Position numbers and translations under genes: made by a program | The notes under the pieces: model-generated | The model's input: the letters and a program-made list of their open reading frames with translations, nothing else | Told to the model about the DNA's origin: nothing | Database searches by the model: none | Part shown: positions 1 through 6,033 of the stretch, one piece after another | How the letters are laid out: the number at the start of each line of letters is the position of its first letter | Numbering within the stretch: position 1 is the stretch's first letter | NCBI GenBank assembly: GCA_900552325.1 | Contig: URZG01000134.1 | Coordinates: 1-6,428, forward strand | Direction: 5' to 3' | DNA length: 6,428 bases | DNA from: an uncultured Porphyromonadaceae bacterium | Lineage (GTDB): Bacteria; Bacteroidota; Bacteroidia; Bacteroidales; Muribaculaceae

Positions 1-1933
1 CCGTCGTTGCTATCCGTTTGAGAATACGCATCTGGGGGAGGTACACATTAGGGAGAATAGTCTTGACGCGGCGTGATTCCAATTCACCGGTCGTTTCATT
101 TTTTTCCATAGTGTAGCTTTCGCCTAACTGGAAAGCAAAGTATAGCTTCGATTTTTTCCCCTCCTCATTATCCTGTGAGTCATTTGACAGGAGATAGTAC
201 ATTTCCGGCGAGAAGTGATAAGCTTCGGTATTCCGGTTGGCGAAGTCGTTGGGGCAGCGGGTGTATGCCCATGTGCCCATAGCGATTGGATCCTCTGACT
301 CCTGCGGAGCTTTGTAAGAGTCATAAGCCGGCACTATATAAATCTGCGCGGACATATGGTCATCCTTGTAATGGTCCCTCGCGAGTTGAGTAAGCTCTAC
401 GGATGCCGGTTGTTTTTGTGGGGCGTTGGTGGCATTTTTAACATCATAACCGAATACACGGGTTATGGAGACACCACCTGTGTAAGCGACCGTCAACTGG
501 TATGAAATGGTACTCTCGTTGGGGTACTGAATATTAAGCTCGGTATTGTCAGGATTTTTTGACGACCATGTATATGAGTGGTCATCTCCACTGACCATCT
601 TCATAGTTGCGTATGTCGCATTTCGATTGTTATTGACATACAACTGAGGGTTTAGACCACCGGGTAAGGTTGCCTCCTTATCTATTGTCATTGTGAAATA
701 GAGATAACCGTCTATATCATTGCTGATGTTGTAGGTAATCTTGGGGGCGAAGGGAGTCTTACCATTATCATACGTAACCGTTACATAGCGTCCGGAGATG
801 CCGTTTGTTCCTTTACCACCTGTCCACTCAGGGAAGGTCCACTTCACAGTGCCGTCTTCATTGAAGTTTGCGGCGGTGTAGCTGATGCCGTTGGTGTAGG
901 GGGCTACATTGTAGGATTCGGAGTAAACGGTGTTGACCATGCCGGGCTCGGTCTGGGATGTGGAAGCTACGCCTTCCTTGGTGGCGGCATACACGGGAGT
1001 GTCGCCTGTAGTGCAGGCTGCAAACACTATGGGCGTGGCGGTGGACTCAGGGAGATTTTTTACCTCAAAGGTTACGCCTGCGGCTGCCTCGGCTGCGGTA
1101 ACGGTTTTCTCGGCAAGGATTTTGTAGGGTTTATTATCCTGGTTCCAGATTCCGGAACCCATATTCTCGTCAGTGCTGAGCACGGCCATGCGGATTGTTC
1201 CGTCAATGTTTTCCACATTGAGTTTCATGGTGGCGGTCACGGAAGTGGGGCTCTTGTATGCGCAGCTTGCCTCGGCGATAGCAAGGGAGGGAGTGGTAAC
1301 CACAGGATTGGTAAACTCTTTTTCTTCGTCGGTGGTGCCTTTTGGCACATAGCGCACATTGGCGAAGTCGAAAGTGTCGCCGTTATGGCAACCGTTGGTC
1401 ACAAAGGCGAATACATAGGCTTTTTGTGTGGTCACACCCGAAGTGGCGAAGTTGGGGAATTTCTCCTTGAGGTTCATACGGATGGTCTGCCATTGTCCAT
1501 CGGCATTGGCCTCGAACGCGGTCTCATTACCATGTGCTTCGTTTCCCTCTTCAACGAGTTTTACCTTGTAAGTAGCTGTGGCGTTGGTTTTGAACTCAAA
1601 GAGGAGGTCATAGTCTCCGGTAAGAATCGGAGAAATATTGTAACCGTCAGCAAGCCAGCCACCGTAGGCGGCATTATTTTGAAGAGCTTTGAAAGTCGTG
1701 ATATTGGCATCGGTGGTGGTTCCTACCGTTCCGGTGGTTGTGGAGGCAGAGCAAGTACTTTCCCAACCGTAAAAAGTGGTGGAGATAAAATTTGACTGCC
1801 CGGACATATTGTGTAAAGGAAACACATAATAGACTGTACCCTGGGCGGCTTCTTGCGCTTTGGCCGGGAAGAAAGCGCCGCAAGCCAGAAAGGCGAGCAG
1901 CATCGGGAGTAGAGATGTTCTTAGTCTTTTCAT
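1..1933 (-). CDS. Secreted multi-domain beta-sandwich protein, 3'-truncated by window edge
   Basis: An uninterrupted frame starts at the ATG at 1933-1931 and runs off the left edge after 644 full codons, so the C-terminus is missing. Seen: residues 1-26 form a signal peptide (basic MKRLR, a hydrophobic core, then FPAKA before QE), so signal peptidase I cleavage after Ala26 is likely. The core Cys18 does not sit in a good lipobox. Residues about 28-197 resemble a carbohydrate-binding-module-like jelly roll (GQWQTIRMNL, then GDTFDFANVRYVP). About 210-330 looks like an Ig/FN3-type domain rich in Thr, Ala and Glu. About 332-508 (from MVNTVYSESYNV) and 509-644 look like further beta-rich segments. 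No catalytic motif is visible. The start at 1933 was preferred to the internal Met11 because only it gives a complete n-region. Inference: a surface or exported protein, perhaps glycan-binding. A type IX secretion tail or other anchor could lie beyond the edge. No Shine-Dalgarno precedes the ATG. GC is clearly lower than in topA. Family not recognised. Confidence 0.85.
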   Translation of the reverse strand, partial: MKRLRTSLLPMLLAFLACGAFFPAKAQEAAQGTVYYVFPLHNMSGQSNFISTTFYGWESTCSASTTTGTVGTTTDANITTFKALQNNAAYGGWLADGYNISPILTGDYDLLFEFKTNATATYKVKLVEEGNEAHGNETAFEANADGQWQTIRMNLKEKFPNFATSGVTTQKAYVFAFVTNGCHNGDTFDFANVRYVPKGTTDEEKEFTNPVVTTPSLAIAEASCAYKSPTSVTATMKLNVENIDGTIRMAVLSTDENMGSGIWNQDNKPYKILAEKTVTAAEAAAGVTFEVKNLPESTATPIVFAACTTGDTPVYAATKEGVASTSQTEPGMVNTVYSESYNVAPYTNGISYTAANFNEDGTVKWTFPEWTGGKGTNGISGRYVTVTYDNGKTPFAPKITYNISNDIDGYLYFTMTIDKEATLPGGLNPQLYVNNNRNATYATMKMVSGDDHSYTWSSKNPDNTELNIQYPNESTISYQLTVAYTGGVSITRVFGYDVKNATNAPQKQPASVELTQLARDHYKDDHMSAQIYIVPAYDSYKAPQESEDPIAMGTWAYTRCPNDFANRNTEAYHFSPEMYYLLSNDSQDNEEGKKSKLYFAFQLGESYTMEKNETTGELESRRVKTILPNVYLPQMRILKRIATT

Positions 1934-1977
1934 TAGTCGAATAAGGAAGAATTATAGAGTTAGGTTTATTTGTTTAG

Positions 1978-2032
1978 AAAAAAGGTGTGTTGTCACGCTT
2001 GCCGTATGTCAACAGGAGAGATGCAAGGCGTG
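1978..2032 (-). terminator. Possible terminator or attenuator hairpins in the leader of the secreted-protein gene
   Basis: Two alternative hairpins overlap here. In the first, TGTTG and CAACA arms (2014-2010 with 1992-1988, extended by three pairs, one of them G-U, after an A-A mismatch) are followed four bases later by six T residues (1983-1978) on the minus strand, which resembles a weak intrinsic terminator. In the second, CACGCCTTGC (2032-2023) pairs with GCAAGCGTG (2002-1994) with one bulged C. The two cannot form together. This could end the candidate upstream RNA or control read-through into the gene starting at 1933. The stem is short, so confidence is low. Confidence 0.25.
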
Positions 2033-2055
2033 GACAGGTACAGAAAATTTTAGTG

Positions 2056-2207
2056 TGCTGTTCAGCGTCAGTTTATGAGTCAGCCGTGTGCAGGAAGTTC
2101 TACCAAATGCCTTATCAATCTTGAAGCACCGCGGTTTAAAATGCCAAAACAAGCCTGTGGTTTAACCCTTTCAGTGGAGAATTTCGCCAGGGACTTCGCT
2201 CAACAGC
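2056..2207 (-). ncRNA. Candidate structured small RNA, about 152 nt, possibly 6S-like
   Basis: Seen: a strong Bacteroidetes-type promoter ends at 2212, which places +1 near 2208-2206. At that point begins GCTGTTGAGCG (2207-2197), which pairs at 10 of 11 positions with CGCTGAACAGC (2067-2057); the only flaw is a G-G mismatch. Three more pairs (2195-2193 with 2072-2070) extend it past a small internal loop. Inside, CAGG (2157-2154) can pair with CCTG (2094-2091) and GTT (2150-2148) with AAC (2099-2097). The overall form is a rod closed by its own ends, with large unpaired strands. The 5' strand AGTCCCTGGCGAAATT recalls the 5' bubble strand of E. coli 6S RNA (AGUCCCCUGAGCCGAUAUU), but the match is short and made from memory. 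No convincing reading frame covers it. The alternative is a structured 5' leader of the gene at 1933, which starts about 120 bases after the closing stem. No strong terminator follows directly. Confidence 0.42.
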
Positions 2208-2211
2208 GATG

Positions 2212-2243
2212 CAAAATTAGTGCAAAAGCATTAGGATTACAAA
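2212..2243 (-). promoter_or_regulatory. Bacteroidetes-type promoter (-33 TTTG, -7 TAATTTTG)
   Basis: On the minus strand TTTG (2243-2240) is followed after exactly 20 bases by TAATTTTG (2219-2212). This fits the known Bacteroides consensus TTTG-N19-21-TAnnTTTG at every defined position. Transcription should start near 2208-2206, where the candidate RNA's closing stem begins. It may drive only that RNA, or the secreted-protein gene with an untranslated leader of about 270 bases. Confidence 0.7.
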
Positions 2244-2316
2244 TGGGGAGGGTGAATGTAACCGAAAAATAATCGTATTGTAACATGTGGCGGAGGATGT
2301 GGATTCCAGGAGTCGT

Positions 2317-2411
2317 AAGGTTGCGAACCAATGCTGTTTACTTAAATGATGCTACAATGATTTCTCGTAAAGCGGTTGCTCCTTAAGTAAACACCATTGG
2401 GTCGCGACCTG
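2317..2411. repeat. Long imperfect inverted repeat, 29-base arms
   Basis: The arm at 2317-2345 is complementary to the arm at 2383-2411 at 25 of 29 positions. The innermost 11 pairs (GTTTACTTAA region) are perfect apart from none, with mismatches only further out at the twelfth, nineteenth, twenty-fourth and last positions. The loop is 37 bases (2346-2382). As RNA from either strand this would be a very stable hairpin. It has no adjacent T-tract, so it is not a plain terminator. The outer part of the right arm runs into the GTCGCGACC tandem. A dispersed REP/MITE-type element is a reasonable inference. Copies elsewhere cannot be seen from this window. Confidence 0.75.
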
Positions 2412-2419
2412 TCGCGACC
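2400..2419. repeat. Tandem GTCGCGACC palindromes, 10-base period
   Basis: GGTCGCGACC (2400-2409) is a perfect 10-base palindrome. Its core GTCGCGACC recurs directly after it at 2411-2419, so two self-complementary units stand one helical turn apart. The first unit is also part of the right arm of the long inverted repeat. The arrangement could bind a dimeric protein on one DNA face, or be part of a dispersed repeat. The sequence alone does not decide. Confidence 0.6.
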
Positions 2420-2491
2420 GCAATAAGCCCGGGGCGGTAGGAAAGCAGGTTTTCAACTATTAGAGCTTGAAAGAGCGCAACTTGCGTTTTT

Positions 2492-2540
2492 TAAGCGCCG
2501 ACGGCGCGAAGTAATGATAGCCCCGCACCTTCGGCGCTTA
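2492..2540. repeat. Stem-loop with 17-base arms inside the nested element
   Basis: TAAGCGCCGACGGCGCG (2492-2508) pairs with 2524-2540 at 15 of 17 positions, the outer ten being perfect, around a 15-base loop. The left arm also contains its own small palindrome GCGCCG-A-CGGCGC, so an alternative fold exists. On the plus strand a run of six T lies before the stem (2487-2492) and none after it, so it does not look like an intrinsic terminator in either direction. Confidence 0.65.
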
Positions 2541-2547
2541 CCACAGA

Positions 2548-2561
2548 TTCCACATGTGGAA
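2548..2561. repeat. Perfect 14-base palindrome TTCCACATGTGGAA
   Basis: TTCCACA is followed directly by its exact complement TGTGGAA with no spacer, which is the shape of a dimer binding site. It resembles a DnaA box only in CCACA and lacks the TTAT start, so it is not called as one. It lies inside the nested repeat element and may simply be part of it. Confidence 0.5.
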
Positions 2562-2632
2562 AAGAAGTCTTTCGACAACTAATGGTTTTCAACCTGCGTC
2601 CCCCTTTCATCGAAGTCGGATTTCCTCTTTTC

Positions 2633-2659
2633 CCGTTTGATCCGTTTGATCCGTTTGAT
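2633..2659. repeat. Tandem repeat, three perfect copies of CCGTTTGAT
   Basis: Three exact 9-base units stand head to tail (2633-2641, 2642-2650, 2651-2659). The copies lie in the untranslated region downstream of the pseudouridine synthase gene. Each contains TTTG, the -33 element of Bacteroidetes promoters, but no properly spaced TAnnTTTG follows on the plus strand. Copy number is likely to vary between strains through replication slippage. Confidence 0.85.
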
Positions 2660-2705
2660 CTGCGAGAGATTTTGGGGAAGTGGGTGGGATGCCATGCGGG
2701 TGGGC

Positions 2706-2725
2706 GGACGCTCCGCGGAGCGTCC
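2706..2725. repeat. Perfect 20-base GC-rich palindrome (REP-like)
   Basis: GGACGCTCCG is followed immediately by its exact complement CGGAGCGTCC. On the minus strand it is preceded by TGTAG and begins 54 bases after the stop codon of the pseudouridine synthase gene. No T-tract follows in either direction, so factor-independent termination is unlikely, though such a stem could protect a transcript 3' end. It resembles the TGTAGGGACGC-type palindromes I recall as dispersed between genes in many genomes. Confidence 0.75.
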
Positions 2726-2778
2726 CTACAGCCGAGGGGGTAGTCCGGGGTGAGGCGGCGTGGATGTGTGGGGCGCGG

Positions 2779-3654
2779 TCAGTCGACGAGGCGGCGGAAG
2801 GGGGCCGGGACGGGGGTGGTGAAGTCCATGAGCTTGCGGGTGACGGGATGCACGAAGCGGAGGGTCATGGCGTGGAGGCAGAGGCGGTTGGCGGGGGAGG
2901 TCTTGGCGCCGTACTTGCGGTCGCCGGCGATGGGGTGGCCGAGATCCTTCATGTGCACGCGGATCTGGTTTTTGCGGCCTGTCTCCAGTTCCACTTCGGC
3001 CAGGGTGTAGCCGCGGGCGGCGGCCAGGGTGCGGTAGCGGGTGTAGGCGAGCTGCCCCTTGCGTGGGTCGTCGGTGGAGTAGACGATGTGCTGGGAGTTT
3101 TCGGCGAGATAGGATTTCACCTCCCCTTCTGGCGGGTCGAGGCGCCCTTCAACCACACAGACATACTGGCGGCGGCGCACCATATTGTTCCAGTTGTGCT
3201 GCAGGCGCTCCTTGGCCTCGACGGAACGGGCAAATACCATAAGCCCGGAGGTGTGCTGGTCGAGGCGGTGGACGATGAAAAGTTTGTTGCGCGGGTCGAG
3301 CTCCTTCACGTAGTCGCGGAGGATGGAGTAGGCGGTGCCCTGACGCACCTTGTCGTTGGCCATCGAGAGGAGGCCGTATCCCTTGTTCACCACTATGATA
3401 TGTACGATGGAGAGGCGTCGGTTGTAGAAGGTGACGAACGGGCGCGAGAAGTTGACACTCACCGGTGTGCCCGCGGCCACGGGGTGATCGAACTGCGAGA
3501 CGACATCGTTGCCGACCTTGATCTGCCCGTGTCTGAGCATGGCCTTGACGGCGGTGCGGGTGTGCTGTGGCAGGGCTGTGAATAGATACTGCAGCAGGGG
3601 GGTGTCGGCGGCAGGGGTGAAAGTCTGTAAGGAGTCTGGTCTGCGGGGTGTCAT
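2779..3654 (-). CDS. RluA-family pseudouridine synthase
   Basis: This 291-residue protein converts specific uridines in structured RNA (rRNA or tRNA) to pseudouridine in the cytoplasm. Residues about 18-66 form an S4-like RNA-binding domain (QYLFTALPQ, then MLRHGQIKVGND). The catalytic domain follows: KGYGLLSM (about 91-98), the signature HRLDQHTSGLMVFA at 129-142 with the nucleophile Asp132, the conserved Tyr164 in RRQYVCVVEG, and GRKNQIRVHM at 226-235 followed by LGHPIAGDRKYG. All expected catalytic elements are present and the length is normal for the family, so the gene looks intact. Its ATG (3654-3652) overlaps the topA stop as ATGA, which points to translational coupling and fixes the start. 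I cannot tell which uridine it modifies (RluC, RluD or TruC-like), so no symbol is given. Confidence 0.95.
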   Translation of the reverse strand: MTPRRPDSLQTFTPAADTPLLQYLFTALPQHTRTAVKAMLRHGQIKVGNDVVSQFDHPVAAGTPVSVNFSRPFVTFYNRRLSIVHIIVVNKGYGLLSMANDKVRQGTAYSILRDYVKELDPRNKLFIVHRLDQHTSGLMVFARSVEAKERLQHNWNNMVRRRQYVCVVEGRLDPPEGEVKSYLAENSQHIVYSTDDPRKGQLAYTRYRTLAAARGYTLAEVELETGRKNQIRVHMKDLGHPIAGDRKYGAKTSPANRLCLHAMTLRFVHPVTRKLMDFTTPVPAPFRRLVD

Positions 3655-5990
3655 TTCTTACGTGTTGTGCGTCGTGCCGGGCGTGCGGCCTGCGAAGCGA
3701 TGATGGCGCGCACCTCATCGAGCGAGAGTGCCGCGGGGTCGGCCACGGTTTTGGGTATCTTGTAGTTGGAGCCGGCCGAGGCGATATAGACGCCGTAGCG
3801 GCCGTTGAGGATCTGCGTGTCGGGGTCTTCGTCGAAAGTCTTTACCACGCGGTTGGCTTCGGCGCGGCGTTTCTCCTCGATGAGTTCCACGGCCTCGTCG
3901 AGCGAGATCTCGGCGGGGGATATGGCTTTGGGGATGGAGACGAACTTGCCGTCGTGCTTCACGTAGGGGCCGAAACGGCCTATCGCCACGGTGACATCCT
4001 TCCCCTCGAATTCCCCTATGGTCTTGGGGAAGGCGAAGAGGCGGAGCGCCTCCTCGAGGGTGATGGTGGCGATCGACTGCCCTTTGAGGAGGGAGGCGAA
4101 CTGCGGTTTCTCGTCGGCCTCGCCGTCGCCGAGCTGTATCATGGGGCCGAAGCGGCCGATCTTCACCGACACCGGTTTGCCCGTTTCGGGATCGGTGCCG
4201 AGCACACGCTCGCCCACCTTGTGCTCCAGGCGCACGTCCATGGCGCGGGTTACCTCGGGGTGGAAGCCGCGGTAGAAGTCCTTTATCTCCTTGTGCCAGG
4301 GGAGCTTGCCTTCGGCGATATGGTCGAATTTCTCCTCTATCTGTGCGGTGAAGTTATAGTCGAGGATGCCGGGGAAATAGTCGGTGAGGAAGTCGTTGAC
4401 CACCTCGCCTATGTCGGTGGGGAGGAGCTTCCCTTTCTCGGAACCTACGGTCTCGGAGCGCTCCTGCAGCGTGGGGGCGGAGTCGCCGGGGCGGATGGTG
4501 AGCACGTTGTAGGGGCGCGGGGTGCCCTCTTTCTCCCCCTTCTCCACATATTCGCGCTGCTGGATGGTGGAGATGGTGGGGGCGTAGGTGGAGGGGCGGC
4601 CTATGCCGAGTTCCTCCATCTTCTTCACGAGCGACGCCTCGGTGTAGCGCGGGGGCTGCTGTGTGTGGCGCTGCACGGCAGTCATATCGGTGAGTTCCAT
4701 GACGTTGCCTTTGTGGAGCGGGGGGAGGAGAGTGGAGTCGGTGGCGGAGTCGGCGTTATCGTCGTCGGAGCTCTCCATATATACTTTGAGGAAGCCGTCG
4801 AAGCGGATCACCTCGCCGGTGGCCGTGAAGTGCTCGGGGCGTGCGGCGGGCTGTATGTCGACGGTGGTCTTTTCGATCTCGGCATCGGCCATCTGGCAGG
4901 CGAGGGTGCGCTTCCATATCAGCGAGTAGAGGCGCTTTTCCTGGGCGGTGCCGTCGATGGCGGGCTTGTCTATATAGGTGGGGCGTATGGCCTCGTGGGC
5001 CTCCTGGGCGCCGCGCGACGAAGTGTGGTAGTGGCGCACCTTGAGGTACTGCGGGCCGAGCTGCGAGGTGATCTCGCGGCTGAGGGCATCGATGGCGAGC
5101 TGCGAGAGGTTGAGCGAGTCGGTACGCATGTAGGTGATGTGACCGGCCTCGTAGAGGCGCTGGGCCACCATCATGGTCTGCGAGACGGTGAAGCCGAGTT
5201 TGCGTGCGGCTTCCTGCTGGAGGGTGGAGGTGGTGAAAGGTGGCGCGGGAGCCTTGCGCACGGGGCGCACGTTGACCTGCGACACGGTGAATTCCGTGGC
5301 GTTGCAGTCGGTGAGGAAGGCGCGGGCCTCGGTCTCGTCGGCGAGTCGCCTGGAGAGCTCGGCGCGCACGGGGGCGCCTCCGGGGGCCGTGAAGTCGGCC
5401 ACCACGCGGTAGAATTCCTCGGGGGTGAACTGCTTTATCTCGTTCTCGCGCTCCATGATCAGGCGTACTGCCACGGACTGCACGCGGCCTGCCGAGAGGG
5501 CGGGTTTTATCTTCTTCCAGAGCACCGGTGAGAGCTCGAAGCCCACGATGCGGTCGAGGACGCGGCGCGCCTGCTGGGCGTCGACAAGGTTGAGGTCGAT
5601 GTCGCGCGGGTTCTGCACGGCGTGCAGTATGGCGTCTTTTGTAATTTCGTGGAACACGATCCTCCGGGTGTTCTCCGGCTTGAGTCCCAGCACTTTGTAG
5701 AGGTGCCAGGCGATGGCTTCCCCCTCGCGGTCCTCATCGGATGCGAGCCACACGGTCTGTGCCTCGGCGGCGTATTTCTTCAGTTCGGCCACGAGGGCTT
5801 TCTTGTCGTCGGGTATCTCATAGACCGGCTCGAAGCCGTCGCCCTTGGCGTCGACGTCGATGCTGAAATTTTTCTTGGCCAGATCGCGTATGTGGCCGTA
5901 ACTCGACTTCACGAGGAAGTCGGGTCCGAGGAATTTTCCGATCGTCTTGGCTTTTGCCGGCGACTCTACGATAACAAGATTTTTCAGCAT
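3651..5990 (-). CDS. topA: DNA topoisomerase I (type IA)
   Basis: This 779-residue enzyme relaxes negatively supercoiled DNA by cutting one strand, passing the other and resealing. The start MLKNLVIVESPAKAKTIGKF is the standard TopA N-terminus, which supports the ATG at 5990. The Toprim domain covers about 1-115 with Glu9 and the metal-binding DxDxE at Asp85, Asp87 and Glu89 (SDEDREGEAIAWHL). LSAGRVQSVAVRLI (165-178) and HITYMRTDS follow; Tyr287 is the catalytic tyrosine that links to DNA. PPRYTEASLVKKMEELGIGRPSTY (near 446-469) is the conserved hinge and DNA-binding segment. The C-terminus has three TopA C-terminal repeats instead of zinc fingers (IGRFGPMIQ near 611, IGRFGPYVK near 670, NGRYGVYIA near 729) and ends in a basic tail ARRTTRKK. 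Only two cysteines are present (229, 365), so no Cys4 zinc ribbon exists, as I know from other Bacteroidetes TopA. The gene appears intact and heads the topA-pseudouridine synthase operon. Confidence 0.98.
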   Translation of the reverse strand: MLKNLVIVESPAKAKTIGKFLGPDFLVKSSYGHIRDLAKKNFSIDVDAKGDGFEPVYEIPDDKKALVAELKKYAAEAQTVWLASDEDREGEAIAWHLYKVLGLKPENTRRIVFHEITKDAILHAVQNPRDIDLNLVDAQQARRVLDRIVGFELSPVLWKKIKPALSAGRVQSVAVRLIMERENEIKQFTPEEFYRVVADFTAPGGAPVRAELSRRLADETEARAFLTDCNATEFTVSQVNVRPVRKAPAPPFTTSTLQQEAARKLGFTVSQTMMVAQRLYEAGHITYMRTDSLNLSQLAIDALSREITSQLGPQYLKVRHYHTSSRGAQEAHEAIRPTYIDKPAIDGTAQEKRLYSLIWKRTLACQMADAEIEKTTVDIQPAARPEHFTATGEVIRFDGFLKVYMESSDDDNADSATDSTLLPPLHKGNVMELTDMTAVQRHTQQPPRYTEASLVKKMEELGIGRPSTYAPTISTIQQREYVEKGEKEGTPRPYNVLTIRPGDSAPTLQERSETVGSEKGKLLPTDIGEVVNDFLTDYFPGILDYNFTAQIEEKFDHIAEGKLPWHKEIKDFYRGFHPEVTRAMDVRLEHKVGERVLGTDPETGKPVSVKIGRFGPMIQLGDGEADEKPQFASLLKGQSIATITLEEALRLFAFPKTIGEFEGKDVTVAIGRFGPYVKHDGKFVSIPKAISPAEISLDEAVELIEEKRRAEANRVVKTFDEDPDTQILNGRYGVYIASAGSNYKIPKTVADPAALSLDEVRAIIASQAARPARRTTRKK

Positions 5991-6033
5991 CGTTATATTG
6001 TATTTGTCAGGGGTTCAGTGTGTTGCGCGTCGG

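Larger units (their letters stand above)
2445..2597. repeat. Possible MITE-like element, 153 bases with imperfect terminal inverted repeats
   Basis: The ends at 2445-2463 (GCAGGTTTTCAACTATTAG) and 2579-2597 are inverted repeats matching at 15 of 19 positions. GGTTTTCAAC also occurs in direct orientation at 2448-2457 and 2584-2593, because that core is itself partly palindromic. Between them lie the 49-base stem-loop at 2492-2540 and a 14-base palindrome. No transposase frame is inside, and I see no clear target-site duplication outside the ends. A non-autonomous mobile or dispersed element is an inference from this nested layout. Confidence 0.4.
2208..2778. other. Repeat-rich intergenic region without a protein gene
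   Basis: This stretch separates the end of the pseudouridine synthase gene from the candidate RNA. No reading frame in it has a believable start, leader and protein-like composition on either strand. It carries a promoter (2243-2212) plus several separately listed elements: a long imperfect inverted repeat, tandem GTCGCGACC palindromes, a nested stem-loop element, a 14-base palindrome, a 9-base tandem repeat and a 20-base palindrome. No clear intrinsic terminator for the topA operon is seen downstream of 2779. The palindromes lack a T-tract. Confidence 0.75.

Noticed and set aside
1385..1795. Plus-strand frame of 136 codons inside the secreted-protein gene
   Set aside because: It is antisense to a continuous frame with a signal peptide, and it has no promoter or protein-like features of its own.
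1942..1960. Sigma-70-like TATAAT on the minus strand just upstream of the secreted gene
   Set aside because: Bacteroidetes primary sigma factor uses TTTG and TAnnTTTG, and no matching -33 element lies at the right distance.
1860..2272. Two short adjoining plus-strand frames (72 and 65 codons) across the leader region
   Set aside because: They have no plus-strand promoter, they cover the signal peptide region and the candidate RNA antisense, and their composition is random.
2475..2492. GCGCAACTTGCG followed by TTTTTT on the plus strand as an intrinsic terminator
   Set aside because: The stem would be only four pairs with a three-base loop, and no plus-strand gene lies upstream.
2465..2538. 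Minus-strand frame in the stem-loop reading APKVRGYHYFAPSAL and ending at a nearby stop
   Set aside because: A stop codon stands directly before it and there is no ATG. It is best explained as a chance translation of the palindromic element, although such translations could appear as false short proteins wherever the element is copied.
2548..2561. DnaA box or origin signal at the CCACATGTGG palindrome
   Set aside because: The 9-base DnaA consensus is not met, there is only one site, and no AT-rich unwinding region or origin genes are nearby.
2680..3585. Plus-strand frame of 301 codons opposite the pseudouridine synthase
   Set aside because: It is a mirror of a well-supported gene, with a Gly/Val/Ala-rich translation and no domain motifs.
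3648..5531. Long open plus-strand frame of 627 codons opposite topA
   Set aside because: It lies antisense to an intact topA and is open only because of high GC and third-position bias. Its Gly/Val/Glu-rich, low-complexity translation matches no family.
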